Assembly: GCA_965262605.1 (NCBI GenBank)
Contig: CBDHFN010000001.1
Location: forward strand, 62,001-126,000
DNA: 64,000 nt
Direction of reading: 5' to 3'
Source: CBDHFN01 sp965262605
GTDB taxonomy: Bacteria; Pseudomonadota; Alphaproteobacteria; JASGCL01
The position numbers and the translations under genes are program-made. Below the pieces are notes generated by a model. That model was not told where the DNA came from, did no database searches, and worked only from the letters and a program-made list of their open reading frames with translations. Positions 1-9,936 of this stretch are shown piece after piece (position 1 is the stretch's first letter; each line of letters begins with the position of its first letter).

Positions 1-429
1 TTCGCTAAATTGCTGATTTTCTAATCGCCAGCGACAGACAAAATCATGGCTTATCGCGCAATAATTTGTGGCAATTTCATTGGGAATTTTAAGATTTTTA
101 TTTAAAATTAAATCGCACCAAATAAGCATAAAATTATCATTATCCCCGATATTTTGCAATGCTTGGCTTATGCCCGCGCAAGTCCCTGTATGCGTGGTTT
201 TAATAATATTATAATCATAAGAATTGGCAAAAATTGCGCAATATTTTTCTAAAATTTCTGCCTTATAATCAGCGATAATCGTAAATTTAGCATCGGGAAA
301 TTGTGCAAAAAGATGAAATAATATTGGCTTGCTTTGCACAGAAACAAGTGCTTTTGGGCGATTTTTTGTTAAAAAATCTAACCTAGTGCCTTTACCGCCA
401 GCTTGCACAATAATATGATTAATACTCAT
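1..429 (-). CDS. Sugar-phosphate nucleotidyltransferase, C-terminus cut by window edge
   Basis: The frame is open from an ATG at 429 to the window edge, giving 143 residues. Residues 8-28 hold the nucleotidyltransferase signature: VQAGGKGTRL for the nucleotide loop, then NRPKALV, whose lysine is conserved in GlmU/RfbA/MobA-like enzymes. The family transfers NMP from an NTP to a sugar phosphate or cofactor in the cytoplasm. The remaining visible part (CDLILN near residue 110) fits the metal-binding aspartate strand. The start overlaps the stop of the upstream RND gene by 11 bases, so the two are probably co-transcribed. The substrate cannot be read from this half. Confidence 0.75.
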   Translation of the reverse strand, partial: MSINHIIVQAGGKGTRLDFLTKNRPKALVSVQSKPILFHLFAQFPDAKFTIIADYKAEILEKYCAIFANSYDYNIIKTTHTGTCAGISQALQNIGDNDNFMLIWCDLILNKNLKIPNEIATNYCAISHDFVCRWRLENQQFSE

Positions 430-3400
430 TAATTATATTTTTCTTTGCGGCAAATTTATCCATATAAATATAGATAATTGGCGTGATATAAAGCGTTAAT
501 ATTTGCGAAATTAATAAACCACCGACAATCGCCACCCCTAATGGTTGGCGTAATTCTGCGCCCGCGCCAAAGCCAATTGCAATGGGTAATGTGCCAAAAA
601 ATGCCGCAAAACTTGTCATCATAATCGGGCGAAACCGCTCATAACATGCTTCTGAAATCGCATCATGCGCGCTTTTGCCTTGATTGCGGGCGTTAATCGC
701 AAAATCAATCATCATTATTGCGTTTTTCTTGACTAAGCCGATTAATAAAATTATGCCAATCATCGCGATTAAATTTAAATCAATATCAAATAAATTTAAA
801 AATATCAAGGCTCCGCACCCCGCCGAAGGAATGCCGCTTAAAATTGTGATGGGGTGAATGAAGCTTTCATATAACATGCCTAAAATCAAATAAATTACGA
901 CAATTGCTAAAATTAAAGAAAAAATTAGGTCTTTGTTGGAATCTTTAAATGCTTGCGCCGTGCCAGATGCAAGCGCAGAAATTGATTCGGGTTTTTGAAG
1001 TTTTTTATTAAGTGATTCAATAATTTCTTGCGCCTCGCCTAACGAAACATTGGGGGCAAGATTATAAGCAATGGTCGCCGATGGTAATTGCCCTTGGTGA
1101 TTAACCGAACTTGAACTTATGTTGCGTTTTACGGATGCAATTTCGCCTAAACTTACAACTTGATTGCCATTGGGATTATTGATGACGATGGGCACAGCGG
1201 CAATAGAATCAATATTGATGGTCAAGCTGGGGTCAATTTCCACGATTAAGCTTATTTCCGTGCCTTGATTATAAATTGACGAAATATAATTATTGCCAAA
1301 ACTTGCGTAAATTGCGTTGCGAACTTCGGCGGTGTTGATATTGCGCCTTTCTAATACGGCTTGATTAAGCACGATTTCTGCAGTTAAATTTTTACTTGAT
1401 AAATCAGAAGTTACATCTTGAAATTTATTATTTTTTTGCAATTCCAGCAACATTTTATCATGGTAAGATTGCAAAATATCTAAATCTGCCGATAATAATG
1501 AATATTGATACGCGGATTTTGAAAATCTGCCCCCTATATTTAAATTTTGCACGGGATTAAAAAATACTCTTACGCCTTCAACTTCGCCTGAGGCACGCTT
1601 TAATTGCCCAATAATTGCTTGCATTGGCGGGCGTTTTGACTTTTCTTTTAAGGCAATGAAAATTCGGCTTGAACCGCCACTGGTGGAATAATTCACCGAA
1701 TCAACGGCGGGATTGGCGCGAATAATTTCGGCTAATTTTTGTTGCTTTTGCACGATATTGGTGAATGACGCATCTTGTGCGCCCTCTATAAAACCAAAAA
1801 TAAAGCCCGTGTCTTCTTGGGGTATAAATCCCTTTGGAGTATAAACATAAAGTGCAACTGATGCAAATAAAGTTATGAAAAATATTGATAAAGTTATAAA
1901 TTTCTTGACAAGAAACCATTGCAAAGTGCGTTTATAAAATCCTTCCATTTTATCGTAAAGTAAATTGAAAAATTTGCTGGTGGCTGATTTTGCATCGTGA
2001 TGATTATAATGCCCCAATAATTTCGCGCAAAGCATCGGCGTTAAAGTTAATGAAATAAAGCCAGAAATTACTAACGACATGGATATAGTAAGGGCAAATT
2101 CCTTAAAAAACCTGCCAACGACTCCACCCATTAATAATATCGGTAAAAATACGGCAACCAACGAAAATGTAATGGATATAATCGTAAAATTAATTTCTTT
2201 TGCGCCGTTAATTGCGGCGTGCCATATTTTCTCTCCGCGCTCTAAATGCGAAATAATATTTTCCATGACAACAATCGCATCATCAACAACTAATCCAACG
2301 CATAAAGTTATTGCCATTAAGCTTATGTTATTTATTGAAAATCCTAAAATAGCCATACCGCCCGCCGTGGCAATAATTGATAAAGGCACGGTGATGGCGG
2401 GAATTAATGTCGCGCGCCAATTTGTTAAAAATCCATATATTACAATTACAACTAAGAAAATAGTAAACAGCAAGGTTAATTGCACATCATGCACGGCGTC
2501 TTTAATAGATTGGGCGCGGTCAAATGACGCGATAATATCAATGCCTTCGGGTAATTGCTTTTTAATTTGGGGTAAAGTTTTCTTGACATTATCAACGACA
2601 TCAATGGTATTGGCGCCGGGCTGGCGGGAAATTGCAATATTAATAGCTGGCACGCCATCGCGATACGAAGAAACCCGCACATTATCAACCGATTGTTTGA
2701 TATTCGCAATTTGCGATAATTTAATCGGGCTATTGCCCCGCCACGCCACAATAATATTTTCAATATTTTCAATTTTTTCAAATTCGGTGTTAAATTCCAA
2801 AACAAACGATTGTTTTTCGCCGTTGATACTGCCAAGCGGGGCATTGGAGGTTGCCTGTGAGACTGCGCTGGAAATTTGGGCAAAACCAATGTTAAATTGG
2901 CGCATGGCGATGGGGTTTACTTGGATGCGATAGGCACTTCGTTGTGCGCCAAAAATATTAACTTGAGCAACGCCGTTGATTGTTGATAATTTCGGTAAAA
3001 AATAATCATCAGCGAATTTTGTTAATTCACTAATTGAATATTTTTCGGAATTTAACGAAACAAATAAGACGGGTTGGTCGCTGGGGTTGACTTTTTGAAA
3101 CGAAGGCGGGGTTGTCATTTCCTTGGGTAATTTGCGTAAAACCCCAGAAATTGCGGTTTGCACATCCAAGGCTGCGCCGTCAATATCGCGATCAAGGTCA
3201 AATTGCAAGATAATATTGCTGCTTCCGGTTGTGCTGGTTGAAGTCATCGCCGTAATGCTTGATATTGTTGAAAATTGCTTTTCCAAAATCGTTGCCACGG
3301 TGCGCGACATGGTTTCGGGGTTTGCGCCGCTTAATTGCGCGCTTACCGAAATTGTTGGAAAATCTACTTTGGGTAAAGCCGACACAACTAATGTGCGGTA

Positions 3401-3484
3401 GCCGACAATTCCAGACACGCATAAAGACACCATTAATAAAATGGTGAAAACTGGTCTTCTGATGCAAAATTCGCTGATATTCAT
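419..3484 (-). CDS. RND (HAE1-type) multidrug efflux inner-membrane transporter, MdtB/MdtC-like
   Basis: 1021 residues, the normal length for an RND pump. It exports drugs or other amphiphiles from periplasm to outside, driven by protons, together with a membrane-fusion protein and an outer-membrane channel. The N-terminus (RRPVFTILLMVSL, then SALPKVDFPTI) matches MdtB/MdtC. The proton-relay pair is present in TM4 (GLVVDDAIVVMENI), and the matching TM10 lysine is in LIGLVKKNAIMMIDF. Two large periplasmic loops lie between TM1-2 and TM7-8. No membrane-fusion or TolC-like gene lies next to it; upstream is the divergent parE and downstream the nucleotidyltransferase, whose start it overlaps. Partners must be encoded elsewhere or outside the window. 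Family assignment is firm, substrate unknown. Confidence 0.93.
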   Translation of the reverse strand: MNISEFCIRRPVFTILLMVSLCVSGIVGYRTLVVSALPKVDFPTISVSAQLSGANPETMSRTVATILEKQFSTISSITAMTSTSTTGSSNIILQFDLDRDIDGAALDVQTAISGVLRKLPKEMTTPPSFQKVNPSDQPVLFVSLNSEKYSISELTKFADDYFLPKLSTINGVAQVNIFGAQRSAYRIQVNPIAMRQFNIGFAQISSAVSQATSNAPLGSINGEKQSFVLEFNTEFEKIENIENIIVAWRGNSPIKLSQIANIKQSVDNVRVSSYRDGVPAINIAISRQPGANTIDVVDNVKKTLPQIKKQLPEGIDIIASFDRAQSIKDAVHDVQLTLLFTIFLVVIVIYGFLTNWRATLIPAITVPLSIIATAGGMAILGFSINNISLMAITLCVGLVVDDAIVVMENIISHLERGEKIWHAAINGAKEINFTIISITFSLVAVFLPILLMGGVVGRFFKEFALTISMSLVISGFISLTLTPMLCAKLLGHYNHHDAKSATSKFFNLLYDKMEGFYKRTLQWFLVKKFITLSIFFITLFASVALYVYTPKGFIPQEDTGFIFGFIEGAQDASFTNIVQKQQKLAEIIRANPAVDSVNYSTSGGSSRIFIALKEKSKRPPMQAIIGQLKRASGEVEGVRVFFNPVQNLNIGGRFSKSAYQYSLLSADLDILQSYHDKMLLELQKNNKFQDVTSDLSSKNLTAEIVLNQAVLERRNINTAEVRNAIYASFGNNYISSIYNQGTEISLIVEIDPSLTINIDSIAAVPIVINNPNGNQVVSLGEIASVKRNISSSSVNHQGQLPSATIAYNLAPNVSLGEAQEIIESLNKKLQKPESISALASGTAQAFKDSNKDLIFSLILAIVVIYLILGMLYESFIHPITILSGIPSAGCGALIFLNLFDIDLNLIAMIGIILLIGLVKKNAIMMIDFAINARNQGKSAHDAISEACYERFRPIMMTSFAAFFGTLPIAIGFGAGAELRQPLGVAIVGGLLISQILTLYITPIIYIYMDKFAAKKNIINEY

Positions 3485-3509
3485 TGGTAAACCTATGGTT
3501 AAGAATATA

Positions 3510-3537
3510 TTTATGCCATTTTTAATATTCTTGTCAA
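3510..3537 (-). promoter_or_regulatory. Probable promoter of the RND pump gene
   Basis: On the minus strand TTGACA lies at 3537-3532, followed after 16 bases by CATAAA (3515-3510). The leader before the ATG at 3484 carries a weak AGG Shine-Dalgarno. The -35 is perfect and the -10 weak. Confidence 0.45.
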
Positions 3538-3567
3538 TAATTTTTAATGATAATAAGTAATTCTTAA

Positions 3568-3594
3568 TTGACAGCGTGATGGAAAAGCTATAAT
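3568..3594 (+). promoter_or_regulatory. Consensus sigma-70 promoter of parE, near-leaderless
   Basis: A perfect TTGACA (3568-3573) and a perfect TATAAT (3589-3594) are 15 bases apart. The first ATG of parE is at 3604, so a start site 7 bases after the -10 would leave at most about three leader bases. There is no Shine-Dalgarno in front of this ATG. Both boxes are read directly; the leaderless mRNA is inferred. Confidence 0.6.
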
Positions 3595-3603
3595 TTGCGA
3601 ATC

Positions 3604-5574
3604 ATGGAATTATTTGATAATAGTAAGAAATCGTCTGAAACGCAATATAACGCCCAAGAAATTCAAGTTCTTGAAGGGCTTGAGCCTGTGCGGTTGCGCC
3701 CGGGTATGTATATTGGTGGCACTGATGAAAAGGCTTTGCATCATTTAATTGCCGAAGTTTTAGATAATTCCATGGACGAATGCGTGGCGGGTTTTGCCGA
3801 TAAAATCACCATAAAATTATCCGCCGATGGTTTTATAACGATAAGCGATAATGGGCGCGGGATTCCCATTGATAATCACCCAAAATATCCCGATAAATCA
3901 GCACTTGAAGTAATTTTAACCATGCTGCATTCGGGGGGGAAATTTAGCAATAATGTCTATAAAACTTCGGGTGGCTTGCATGGCGTGGGTTTAAGCGTGG
4001 TTAATGCGTTAAGTGAAGTATTAATTGTTGAAATTGCCCGTAATAAATTATTATATCGTCAAGAATATCACAAGGGTAAGCCTGTAAGTGCCTTGCAAGA
4101 AGTCGGGGCAATGCCGAATCGCCGTGGCACCAGCATTAAATTTAAACCAGATGGAACAATTTTTGAAACCATTAAATTTAATCCCAAAATTTTATATGAA
4201 TTAGCGAAATCAAAGGCTTATTTATTTAAAAAAGTGGTAATTAAATGCCAATTTGACGATGAATTAGTCAAAAATTCCACTATCCCTGCGGATAATGAAT
4301 TTGTTTTTGCGGGTGGATTAAATGATTTTATTACATCGGAATCCGCCGATAGATTATTGCTGGTTAAAGATAATTTTTTCGGTTATTCTGAATCCGAAGA
4401 CGGCATTTCCAAAATGGAATGGTCTTTGGGTTTTACCGATGATAATGGTGATGATTTTTTCAAAAGCTTTTGCAACACAGTGCCAACTCCGCAAGGCGGT
4501 TCGCACGAATCAGCATTTCGTTCGGGCATATCGCGTGCCTTAAAATCATTTGGCGAAATTATCAATAATAAACGCGCCAGTAAAATTACCAATGATGATG
4601 CGCTTGACGCAACAATTGGTGTAATTTCGGTGTTTATTCCCGACCCGCAATTTCAAGGGCAAACGAAGGAAAAATTGCTTTCGCCTTCGGCTGGAAAATT
4701 CGCTGAATCGGTAATTAAAGATAGGTTTGAGCATTTTTTAACCGATAATCGCGAAAATGGCGCGATGATTTTGGAACGCGCCATCATGCGCGCCGAAATG
4801 CGATTGGCAAAAAAACAAGAAAAAGAAGTTATCCGCAAAACTCCAGCGAATCGCCGTAATTTACCCGGTAAATTGGCGGATTGTTCGGATATAGGACCCC
4901 AAGAATGCGAAATTTTTTTGGTTGAGGGTGATTCGGCAGGTGGTTCGGCAAAACAAGCCCGCGATAGAAAAACACAAGCTATTTTACCGCTTAAAGGAAA
5001 GATTCTTAATGTGGCTTCGGCTTCGGTTGATAAATTAAAGGCTAACCAAGAAATTCAAGATTTATCAAGGGCTTTGGGTTGCGGTATGGGCAATCAATTT
5101 AATATTAAAAATTTGCGCTATGAACGAATAATCATCATGACGGATGCGGATGTTGATGGCGCACATATCGCCAGTTTGTTAATGACTTTTTTTTACAAAG
5201 AAATGCCGCAACTTATTCAAACTGGACATGTTTATTTAGCCGCCCCGCCTTTATACCGAATCACCCATCAAAATAAAAATTTTTATGCCCATGATGATAT
5301 TGAAAAAGATAAAATTATTCGTCAGCATTTTGCAAAAGCCGCGGATAAAGTAATGATAAGCCGATTTAAAGGTTTGGGCGAAATGCCCCCCATGCAATTA
5401 AAAGAAACAACGATGAATAAAAAATCGCGCCGATTATACCAAGTTGATATTAATTCGGAGGCAGGATTGCCAACCGCGGGTGCTTTAATTGAGATTTTAA
5501 TGGGGAAACGCCCTGAATTGCGCTTAAATTTTATCAAAGAAAATGCCGCGCAATTTCAAGATATTGATGTGTAG
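3604..5574 (+). CDS. parE: DNA topoisomerase IV subunit B (ParE)
   Basis: 656 residues from the ATG at 3604; an in-frame TTG at 3595 is possible but sits directly behind the -10 box. This is the ATPase subunit of the type II topoisomerase that decatenates daughter chromosomes, pairing with ParC. The GHKL ATP site is complete: EVLDNSMDECVAGFA, ISDNGRGIPI and TSGGLHGVGLSVVNALS. The TOPRIM domain follows with EIFLVEGDSAGGSA and MTDADVDGAHIASLL. GLEPVRLRPGMYIGGT at the N-terminus is typical of the family. The length is that of ParE rather than of the longer GyrB, which supports ParE. Two bases separate it from the glycosyltransferase gene, so it may lead that operon. Confidence 0.92.
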   Translation: MELFDNSKKSSETQYNAQEIQVLEGLEPVRLRPGMYIGGTDEKALHHLIAEVLDNSMDECVAGFADKITIKLSADGFITISDNGRGIPIDNHPKYPDKSALEVILTMLHSGGKFSNNVYKTSGGLHGVGLSVVNALSEVLIVEIARNKLLYRQEYHKGKPVSALQEVGAMPNRRGTSIKFKPDGTIFETIKFNPKILYELAKSKAYLFKKVVIKCQFDDELVKNSTIPADNEFVFAGGLNDFITSESADRLLLVKDNFFGYSESEDGISKMEWSLGFTDDNGDDFFKSFCNTVPTPQGGSHESAFRSGISRALKSFGEIINNKRASKITNDDALDATIGVISVFIPDPQFQGQTKEKLLSPSAGKFAESVIKDRFEHFLTDNRENGAMILERAIMRAEMRLAKKQEKEVIRKTPANRRNLPGKLADCSDIGPQECEIFLVEGDSAGGSAKQARDRKTQAILPLKGKILNVASASVDKLKANQEIQDLSRALGCGMGNQFNIKNLRYERIIIMTDADVDGAHIASLLMTFFYKEMPQLIQTGHVYLAAPPLYRITHQNKNFYAHDDIEKDKIIRQHFAKAADKVMISRFKGLGEMPPMQLKETTMNKKSRRLYQVDINSEAGLPTAGALIEILMGKRPELRLNFIKENAAQFQDIDV

Positions 5575-5576
5575 CA

Positions 5577-6557
5577 ATGATGAACGCGGTGGTCATTATA
5601 TTAATTATCGCTGGTTTTATTATATCCTTTTTGGGGGGAATTTTGGCGATTAAATTAAGCAATAAACTAAATTTAGCGCGTGCTCCAAATTACCGCGATT
5701 CGCATAAATACCCAACGCCGCGCTCTGGGGCAATTGGCTTGGTTTTCGTGCTTTGCGCGGGGTTAATATATTTTGATAATAAAATTGCCGCTTTGGGGGT
5801 TGCTGTTATGGCAATGGTGGGTTTAATTGATGATTTAAAAGAATTACCGCCAAAAATTAAATTTGCCGGGCAATTAATTGCAATGGGTGTGTTGTTTGAT
5901 GCCTCGGCTTTTGGGGTAATTCATCTTGCAAATTGGCAATTTAGCGACCCGCATTGGTTAATAATTTCTTTATGGGCAATCATGATATTATGGTGGGTAA
6001 ATTTATTTAATTTTATGGACGGCATTAATGGTATTGCCTTAATTCAAGCATTTACGATGATTTTAAATTGCCTGATTTTGCAATATTTTGATTCGCAAGC
6101 AATTTCACCGATGAATTTGGTGGCAATGGCGGGGATTTTGGGGTTATTTATTCTTAATATTCAAGGTAAATTATTTATGGGCGATGTCGGCGCGCTTGCT
6201 TTGGGTTTGTTTATTATTTATATAATTGGAAATTTTACGAATGATTGGTTGCTGATAGCTATCATGGGCGCGGTATTTTGGTGGGACGCAACAATTTGCT
6301 TGATTTTGCGCGCATTGCAAGGTAAAAACCCTTTAAAAGCTCATAGAAGCCATGCGTATCAAAAATTAGCCGTCAAATTCCAATCCCACAGCAAAATTTC
6401 ATGGGCGGTTGGGGTTTATAATATTTTTTGGATATTGCCAATAAGCTATTTTTATTTTTTTCATGAATTAAGTTATTTAATTTCCTTAATTTTGGTGTTT
6501 TTGCCGTTGATTCTCATTGTTTGGTATGCTAAGGTTGGTTTAGATGATACGAAATAA
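5577..6557 (+). CDS. Undecaprenyl-phosphate sugar-1-phosphate transferase, WecA/WbpL family
   Basis: 326 residues with many hydrophobic segments: an inner-membrane enzyme that moves a HexNAc-1-phosphate from a UDP-sugar to undecaprenyl phosphate, starting O-antigen, capsule or glycan synthesis. Family motifs occur in order: SHKYPTPRSGAIG; the aspartate pair in GLIDDLKELPPK; NLFNFMDGING; LFMGDVGALALG; and the cytoplasmic HRSHAYQ loop near residue 260, a form typical of WbpL/WecA proteins. It starts three bases after the parE stop and overlaps the next gene by 14 bases. The neighbour is a WbpM/FlaA1-like dehydratase, the usual partner of WbpL, suggesting a deoxy-HexNAc-type primer sugar. The exact sugar is inferred. 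Confidence 0.88.
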   Translation: MMNAVVIILIIAGFIISFLGGILAIKLSNKLNLARAPNYRDSHKYPTPRSGAIGLVFVLCAGLIYFDNKIAALGVAVMAMVGLIDDLKELPPKIKFAGQLIAMGVLFDASAFGVIHLANWQFSDPHWLIISLWAIMILWWVNLFNFMDGINGIALIQAFTMILNCLILQYFDSQAISPMNLVAMAGILGLFILNIQGKLFMGDVGALALGLFIIYIIGNFTNDWLLIAIMGAVFWWDATICLILRALQGKNPLKAHRSHAYQKLAVKFQSHSKISWAVGVYNIFWILPISYFYFFHELSYLISLILVFLPLILIVWYAKVGLDDTK

Positions 6558-8418
6558 CCTTAACCAATTACAATTTTTGACAATTATGAAAAAAATCATC
6601 ATCGTGCATGTTGTTGATTTTTTCTTGCTTTATGGCGCATTGGCTTTGGCGATTATCACGCAACCTTTGCGTTGGTATGAACCCGTTCCCAATGATTATT
6701 GGCTTTATTTTACGATTGCCCCAGTTGGCATTTATTGTTGCCATGTCAGCGGTCATTACCGAACTGTGTTGCAACATTTGGGGTATGCGAATATTATTGC
6801 GACACTTAAAGGCTTGGCTTTATGCGCCGTAATTTGGGGTTTTTTTAGCACTTTTATTGATGATTTTTTTGGAATTCAAAATATCCCTAATATTGTGCCA
6901 GTATTATTTTTCGCCTATGCTTGTGCATTATTAATCGGGATTCGGTATCTGGCGAAATATTTAATTTATGGCGGCGCGATTAAAAAATTAAATGGGCGCA
7001 AACCCATTGCGATTCATGGCACGCGTGAAGCGGGCATTCAATTGATTCATGCTCTTCGCAATCATGCGGAATTAGTGCCTGTTGCGATAATTTCGTCAAG
7101 CGCGGATAGGGTAGGGCGCGAATTATTAGGGTTGCGCATTTACGGAATGGACGATTTGGCATTCGTGTTTCAGCGATATGAAATTAAGGAATTAATTTTA
7201 ACGAAGGGCGCGATTACTAACGAAGAAAAACAAAAAATATTTAAAGCCGTGACAAAATTTGATGTGCAATTGCGCACTTTGCCGTCATTAATGGATGTTG
7301 CTTCGGGCAAATATATCGTTGATTATATTAAAAATGTTGATGTTGTTGATTTGTTAGGCAGGTCAAAAGTCCAAGCAAATAATGATTATATGAAAGAAGC
7401 TGTTGAAAATCAACGGGTGCTTGTAACTGGTGGTGGTGGTTCCATCGGCACGGAATTATGCCATCAGATTGCCAGTCTTAACCCAGATTGCTTGGTAATT
7501 TTGGAACAAAGCGAATTTAATTTATATAGTATTGAACAATCTTTGCGCGATAAATATAAAGCAAATATTCATTTTCGCTTAGGGTCAGTGAATGATAAGA
7601 GCCGAATTGAAGAAATTATTAAAGAATTTAAAATCACCATGATTTACCACGCCGCCGCGCTTAAACATGTTCCCATCGCCGAAGCGAATCCGATTGAAAC
7701 CGCACGGGTAAATATTATGGGCACATATAATTTATTAAGCGTTGCTGCCGAGCAAAACATCAAGAAATTTTTGCTTATTTCAACGGATAAAGCCGTTAGA
7801 CCCACTAATATTATGGGGGCAACCAAGCGATTTGCCGAAATATTATTGCAAATTTTCCAATCAAAATATCCGCATATTATTTTTACCGCTGTCAGATTTG
7901 GTAATGTTCTTGGCACTTCGGGTTCGGTTGTGCCTTTATTTCGTTCGCAACTTAATAAGGGCGGACCGCTTACCATCACGCATCGCGATGTAACCCGTTA
8001 TTTCATGGCAATTGAAGAAGCCGTTGAATTAGTTATTCAAGCAGGGCAATATGCCAAAGGCGGCGAAGTATTCTTATTAGACATGGGCGAACCCGTAAAA
8101 ATTTATGATATGGCGGTGAATATGATTCGCTTATCAGGGCAATCGTTAAAATCAGTGGAAAACCCTGATGGCGATATAGAAATTAAAATTACCGGGCTTA
8201 GACCCGGTGAAAAATTATACGAAGAATTATTAATTGATGCGTCCAGCGCGGAAAAAACGAATCACCCAAAAATATCCATGGCAAAAGATGCGCAAATTCC
8301 ATTAAATTATGCTTTAGAATCATTTGAAAACATCACCCAATTAATTGAAAATGGGCAAGGCAAAAAATTGCGCGAATTATTAATTAATATCAGTTTTTAC
8401 CATAATACGCCGAAGTGA
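6544..8418 (+). CDS. Membrane UDP-HexNAc 4,6-dehydratase, CapD/WbpM/FlaA1 family
   Basis: 624 residues. About four N-terminal membrane helices (residues 15-140) precede a CoA-binding-like segment and then a Rossmann SDR domain. VLVTGGGGSIGTELCHQIA near residue 295 binds NAD(P). STDKAVRPTNIMGATKR is the family active site, with Met where most SDRs have the catalytic Tyr, as in WbpM/FlaA1. GLRPGEKLYEELL ends the domain. The family converts UDP-GlcNAc to a UDP-4-keto-6-deoxy sugar, giving QuiNAc, FucNAc or bacillosamine precursors. The start at 6544 overlaps the transferase gene; an ATG at 6586 is a possible later start. With the preceding gene it forms a WbpL/WbpM-like pair. Confidence 0.88.
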   Translation: MIRNNLNQLQFLTIMKKIIIVHVVDFFLLYGALALAIITQPLRWYEPVPNDYWLYFTIAPVGIYCCHVSGHYRTVLQHLGYANIIATLKGLALCAVIWGFFSTFIDDFFGIQNIPNIVPVLFFAYACALLIGIRYLAKYLIYGGAIKKLNGRKPIAIHGTREAGIQLIHALRNHAELVPVAIISSSADRVGRELLGLRIYGMDDLAFVFQRYEIKELILTKGAITNEEKQKIFKAVTKFDVQLRTLPSLMDVASGKYIVDYIKNVDVVDLLGRSKVQANNDYMKEAVENQRVLVTGGGGSIGTELCHQIASLNPDCLVILEQSEFNLYSIEQSLRDKYKANIHFRLGSVNDKSRIEEIIKEFKITMIYHAAALKHVPIAEANPIETARVNIMGTYNLLSVAAEQNIKKFLLISTDKAVRPTNIMGATKRFAEILLQIFQSKYPHIIFTAVRFGNVLGTSGSVVPLFRSQLNKGGPLTITHRDVTRYFMAIEEAVELVIQAGQYAKGGEVFLLDMGEPVKIYDMAVNMIRLSGQSLKSVENPDGDIEIKITGLRPGEKLYEELLIDASSAEKTNHPKISMAKDAQIPLNYALESFENITQLIENGQGKKLRELLINISFYHNTPK

Positions 8419-8467
8419 GAAGATATTGGCGTGATTTTTGCGTAATTAATTTCAAAAGAGGTGAATC

Positions 8468-9253
8468 ATGTCAACATATCGTCCAGCCGCCATTGCAAAT
8501 GCGTTTTATCCGGGCACAAGCGATGCAATAAATGCCGAATTATCGCAATATTTAACATTGCAAGGCAATAATACCCTGCCCAAAGCTTTAATTGTTCCCC
8601 ACGCGGGTTGGCGATATTCGGGGAGATGCGCGGGCATGGCGTATAGTAAATACTATGGTAAGGGTGAGCATATTAAACGGGTAATTTTAATTGGACCTGC
8701 GCATAAAATTGGCTTTCAAGGGTTGGCAACGACAAGCGCGGATTATTGGTCTTCGCCATTGGGTGCTTATAAAATTGAACAAGATTCCTTAACGAAATTA
8801 TGCGAACAGCAACCTTATATTAATGCCATAGACCAAGCCCACGCGAACGAGCATTGCTTAGAAGTGCAATTGCCTTTTATTATGAAATGTTTTCCCAATG
8901 CGCAATTAATGCCTTTTTTGGCTTCGCAAGGCGGTTTAGAATTAGCGCGCCAATTTTTAGATGTTTTTTGGGGTAGCGAGGAGACAATTATCATTATTTC
9001 TTCGGATTTAAGCCATTACACCGCGCCCGAAATATGTAGAAGTTTTGATGATGAAACGGCAAATTTTGTTGAAAATTATCAATATTCGCAACTGGACGGC
9101 AAGCGCGCTTGTGGTTATCAAGGAATATCGGCTTTATTGGCATTAAAAGAAGAGAAAAAACTGCAAATTGAGCGAATTAATCTTTGCCATTCGGGCGATG
9201 CGATTCCTTCGGATAAAGTTGTCGGTTATGGCAGTTGGGCGATATATTGCTAA
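8468..9253 (+). CDS. MEMO1-family protein (AmmeMemoRadiSam system protein B)
   Basis: 261 residues, the usual length for the MEMO family (fold related to class III extradiol dioxygenases). Recognisable segments are RPAAIANAFYPG at the N-terminus, LIVPHAGWRYSGRCA with the first metal-site histidine, EHCLEVQLPFI with a second histidine, and IIISSDLSHY with the third. A strong Shine-Dalgarno (AGAGGTG) precedes the ATG. In many bacteria this protein is encoded beside an AMMECR1-domain protein and a radical SAM protein; neither is visible here. The biochemical role is not established, and I infer none beyond family membership. It overlaps the cobK-like gene by about 19 bases. Confidence 0.85.
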   Translation: MSTYRPAAIANAFYPGTSDAINAELSQYLTLQGNNTLPKALIVPHAGWRYSGRCAGMAYSKYYGKGEHIKRVILIGPAHKIGFQGLATTSADYWSSPLGAYKIEQDSLTKLCEQQPYINAIDQAHANEHCLEVQLPFIMKCFPNAQLMPFLASQGGLELARQFLDVFWGSEETIIIISSDLSHYTAPEICRSFDDETANFVENYQYSQLDGKRACGYQGISALLALKEEKKLQIERINLCHSGDAIPSDKVVGYGSWAIYC

Positions 9254-9936
9254 AAATAATCAAGCATTTGATTTTAGGCGGCACGCAAGATGCGCGGATA
9301 CAAGCCGTGGAATTAGCAGGGCAAAACCCTGAAATAAATTATATTTATTCTTTAGCTGGCATTACGGATAAACCGCAATTACCTTTGGCAGAAAATATCA
9401 CCCATCATATCGGCGGATTTGGCGGAGTTGAGGGCATGGTTGATTATTGCAAGACAAATGACATTGCGCAAATTTGGCTTTTAACGCATGTTTTTGCCGA
9501 TAACATTGCTAAAAATGCCAAAAAATGCGCCGAAATTTGCCAAATTCCATTGAATGAAATGCACCGTCCAAGTTGGGGGCTGACGCAATATGAAATTAAT
9601 GCCCAAGACTTAGTGCGCCAAGCAAATCTTATTAACGGCAATATTTTATTTGCGCTAGGTGGGCATAAATTAATGCCATTATTACATGGCTTGAAAAATG
9701 CCAATGGTATTTTTCGTATGATAAACCCAATAATATTCCCCAAAAATATTCCATATAAAGAAATAATAATAAGCCCACCGCTTGATTACCAAGGCGAATG
9801 CGAATTTATCATTAAGAAAAATATCAGCGCATTATTCGCCCGCGATAGCGGCGGAGAGAAGGGATTCCAAAAGATAAAAGCAGCAATTGATAATAATTGT
9901 CAAGTATTTATCATCAAAAGAAATACAAATATTTAA
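9235..9936 (+). CDS. cobK: Precorrin-6A reductase (CobK/CbiJ)-like
   Basis: About 233 residues. The N-terminal HLILGGTQDARIQAVELA is the NADPH-binding strand-loop-helix of CobK/CbiJ, and LLTHVFADNIAKNAKKCAEI followed by PLNEMHRPSW is the family's substrate-side signature. The enzyme reduces precorrin-6A to precorrin-6B in corrin ring synthesis. No ATG lies near the start; TTG at 9235 or 9247 fits and would overlap the MEMO gene. No other cobalamin gene is in the window, so it is a stand-alone member, and its presence implies a dispersed B12 pathway. The stop is embedded in the first of several TTAAGTA words ahead of the flagellin gene. Confidence 0.75.
   Translation: MGDILLKIIKHLILGGTQDARIQAVELAGQNPEINYIYSLAGITDKPQLPLAENITHHIGGFGGVEGMVDYCKTNDIAQIWLLTHVFADNIAKNAKKCAEICQIPLNEMHRPSWGLTQYEINAQDLVRQANLINGNILFALGGHKLMPLLHGLKNANGIFRMINPIIFPKNIPYKEIIISPPLDYQGECEFIIKKNISALFARDSGGEKGFQKIKAAIDNNCQVFIIKRNTNI

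Noticed and set aside
2079..2933. A 284-codon open frame on the plus strand opposite the RND gene
   Set aside because: It is antisense to a highly conserved transporter, has no ribosome site and its product has no recognisable feature; long antisense frames arise from codon bias.
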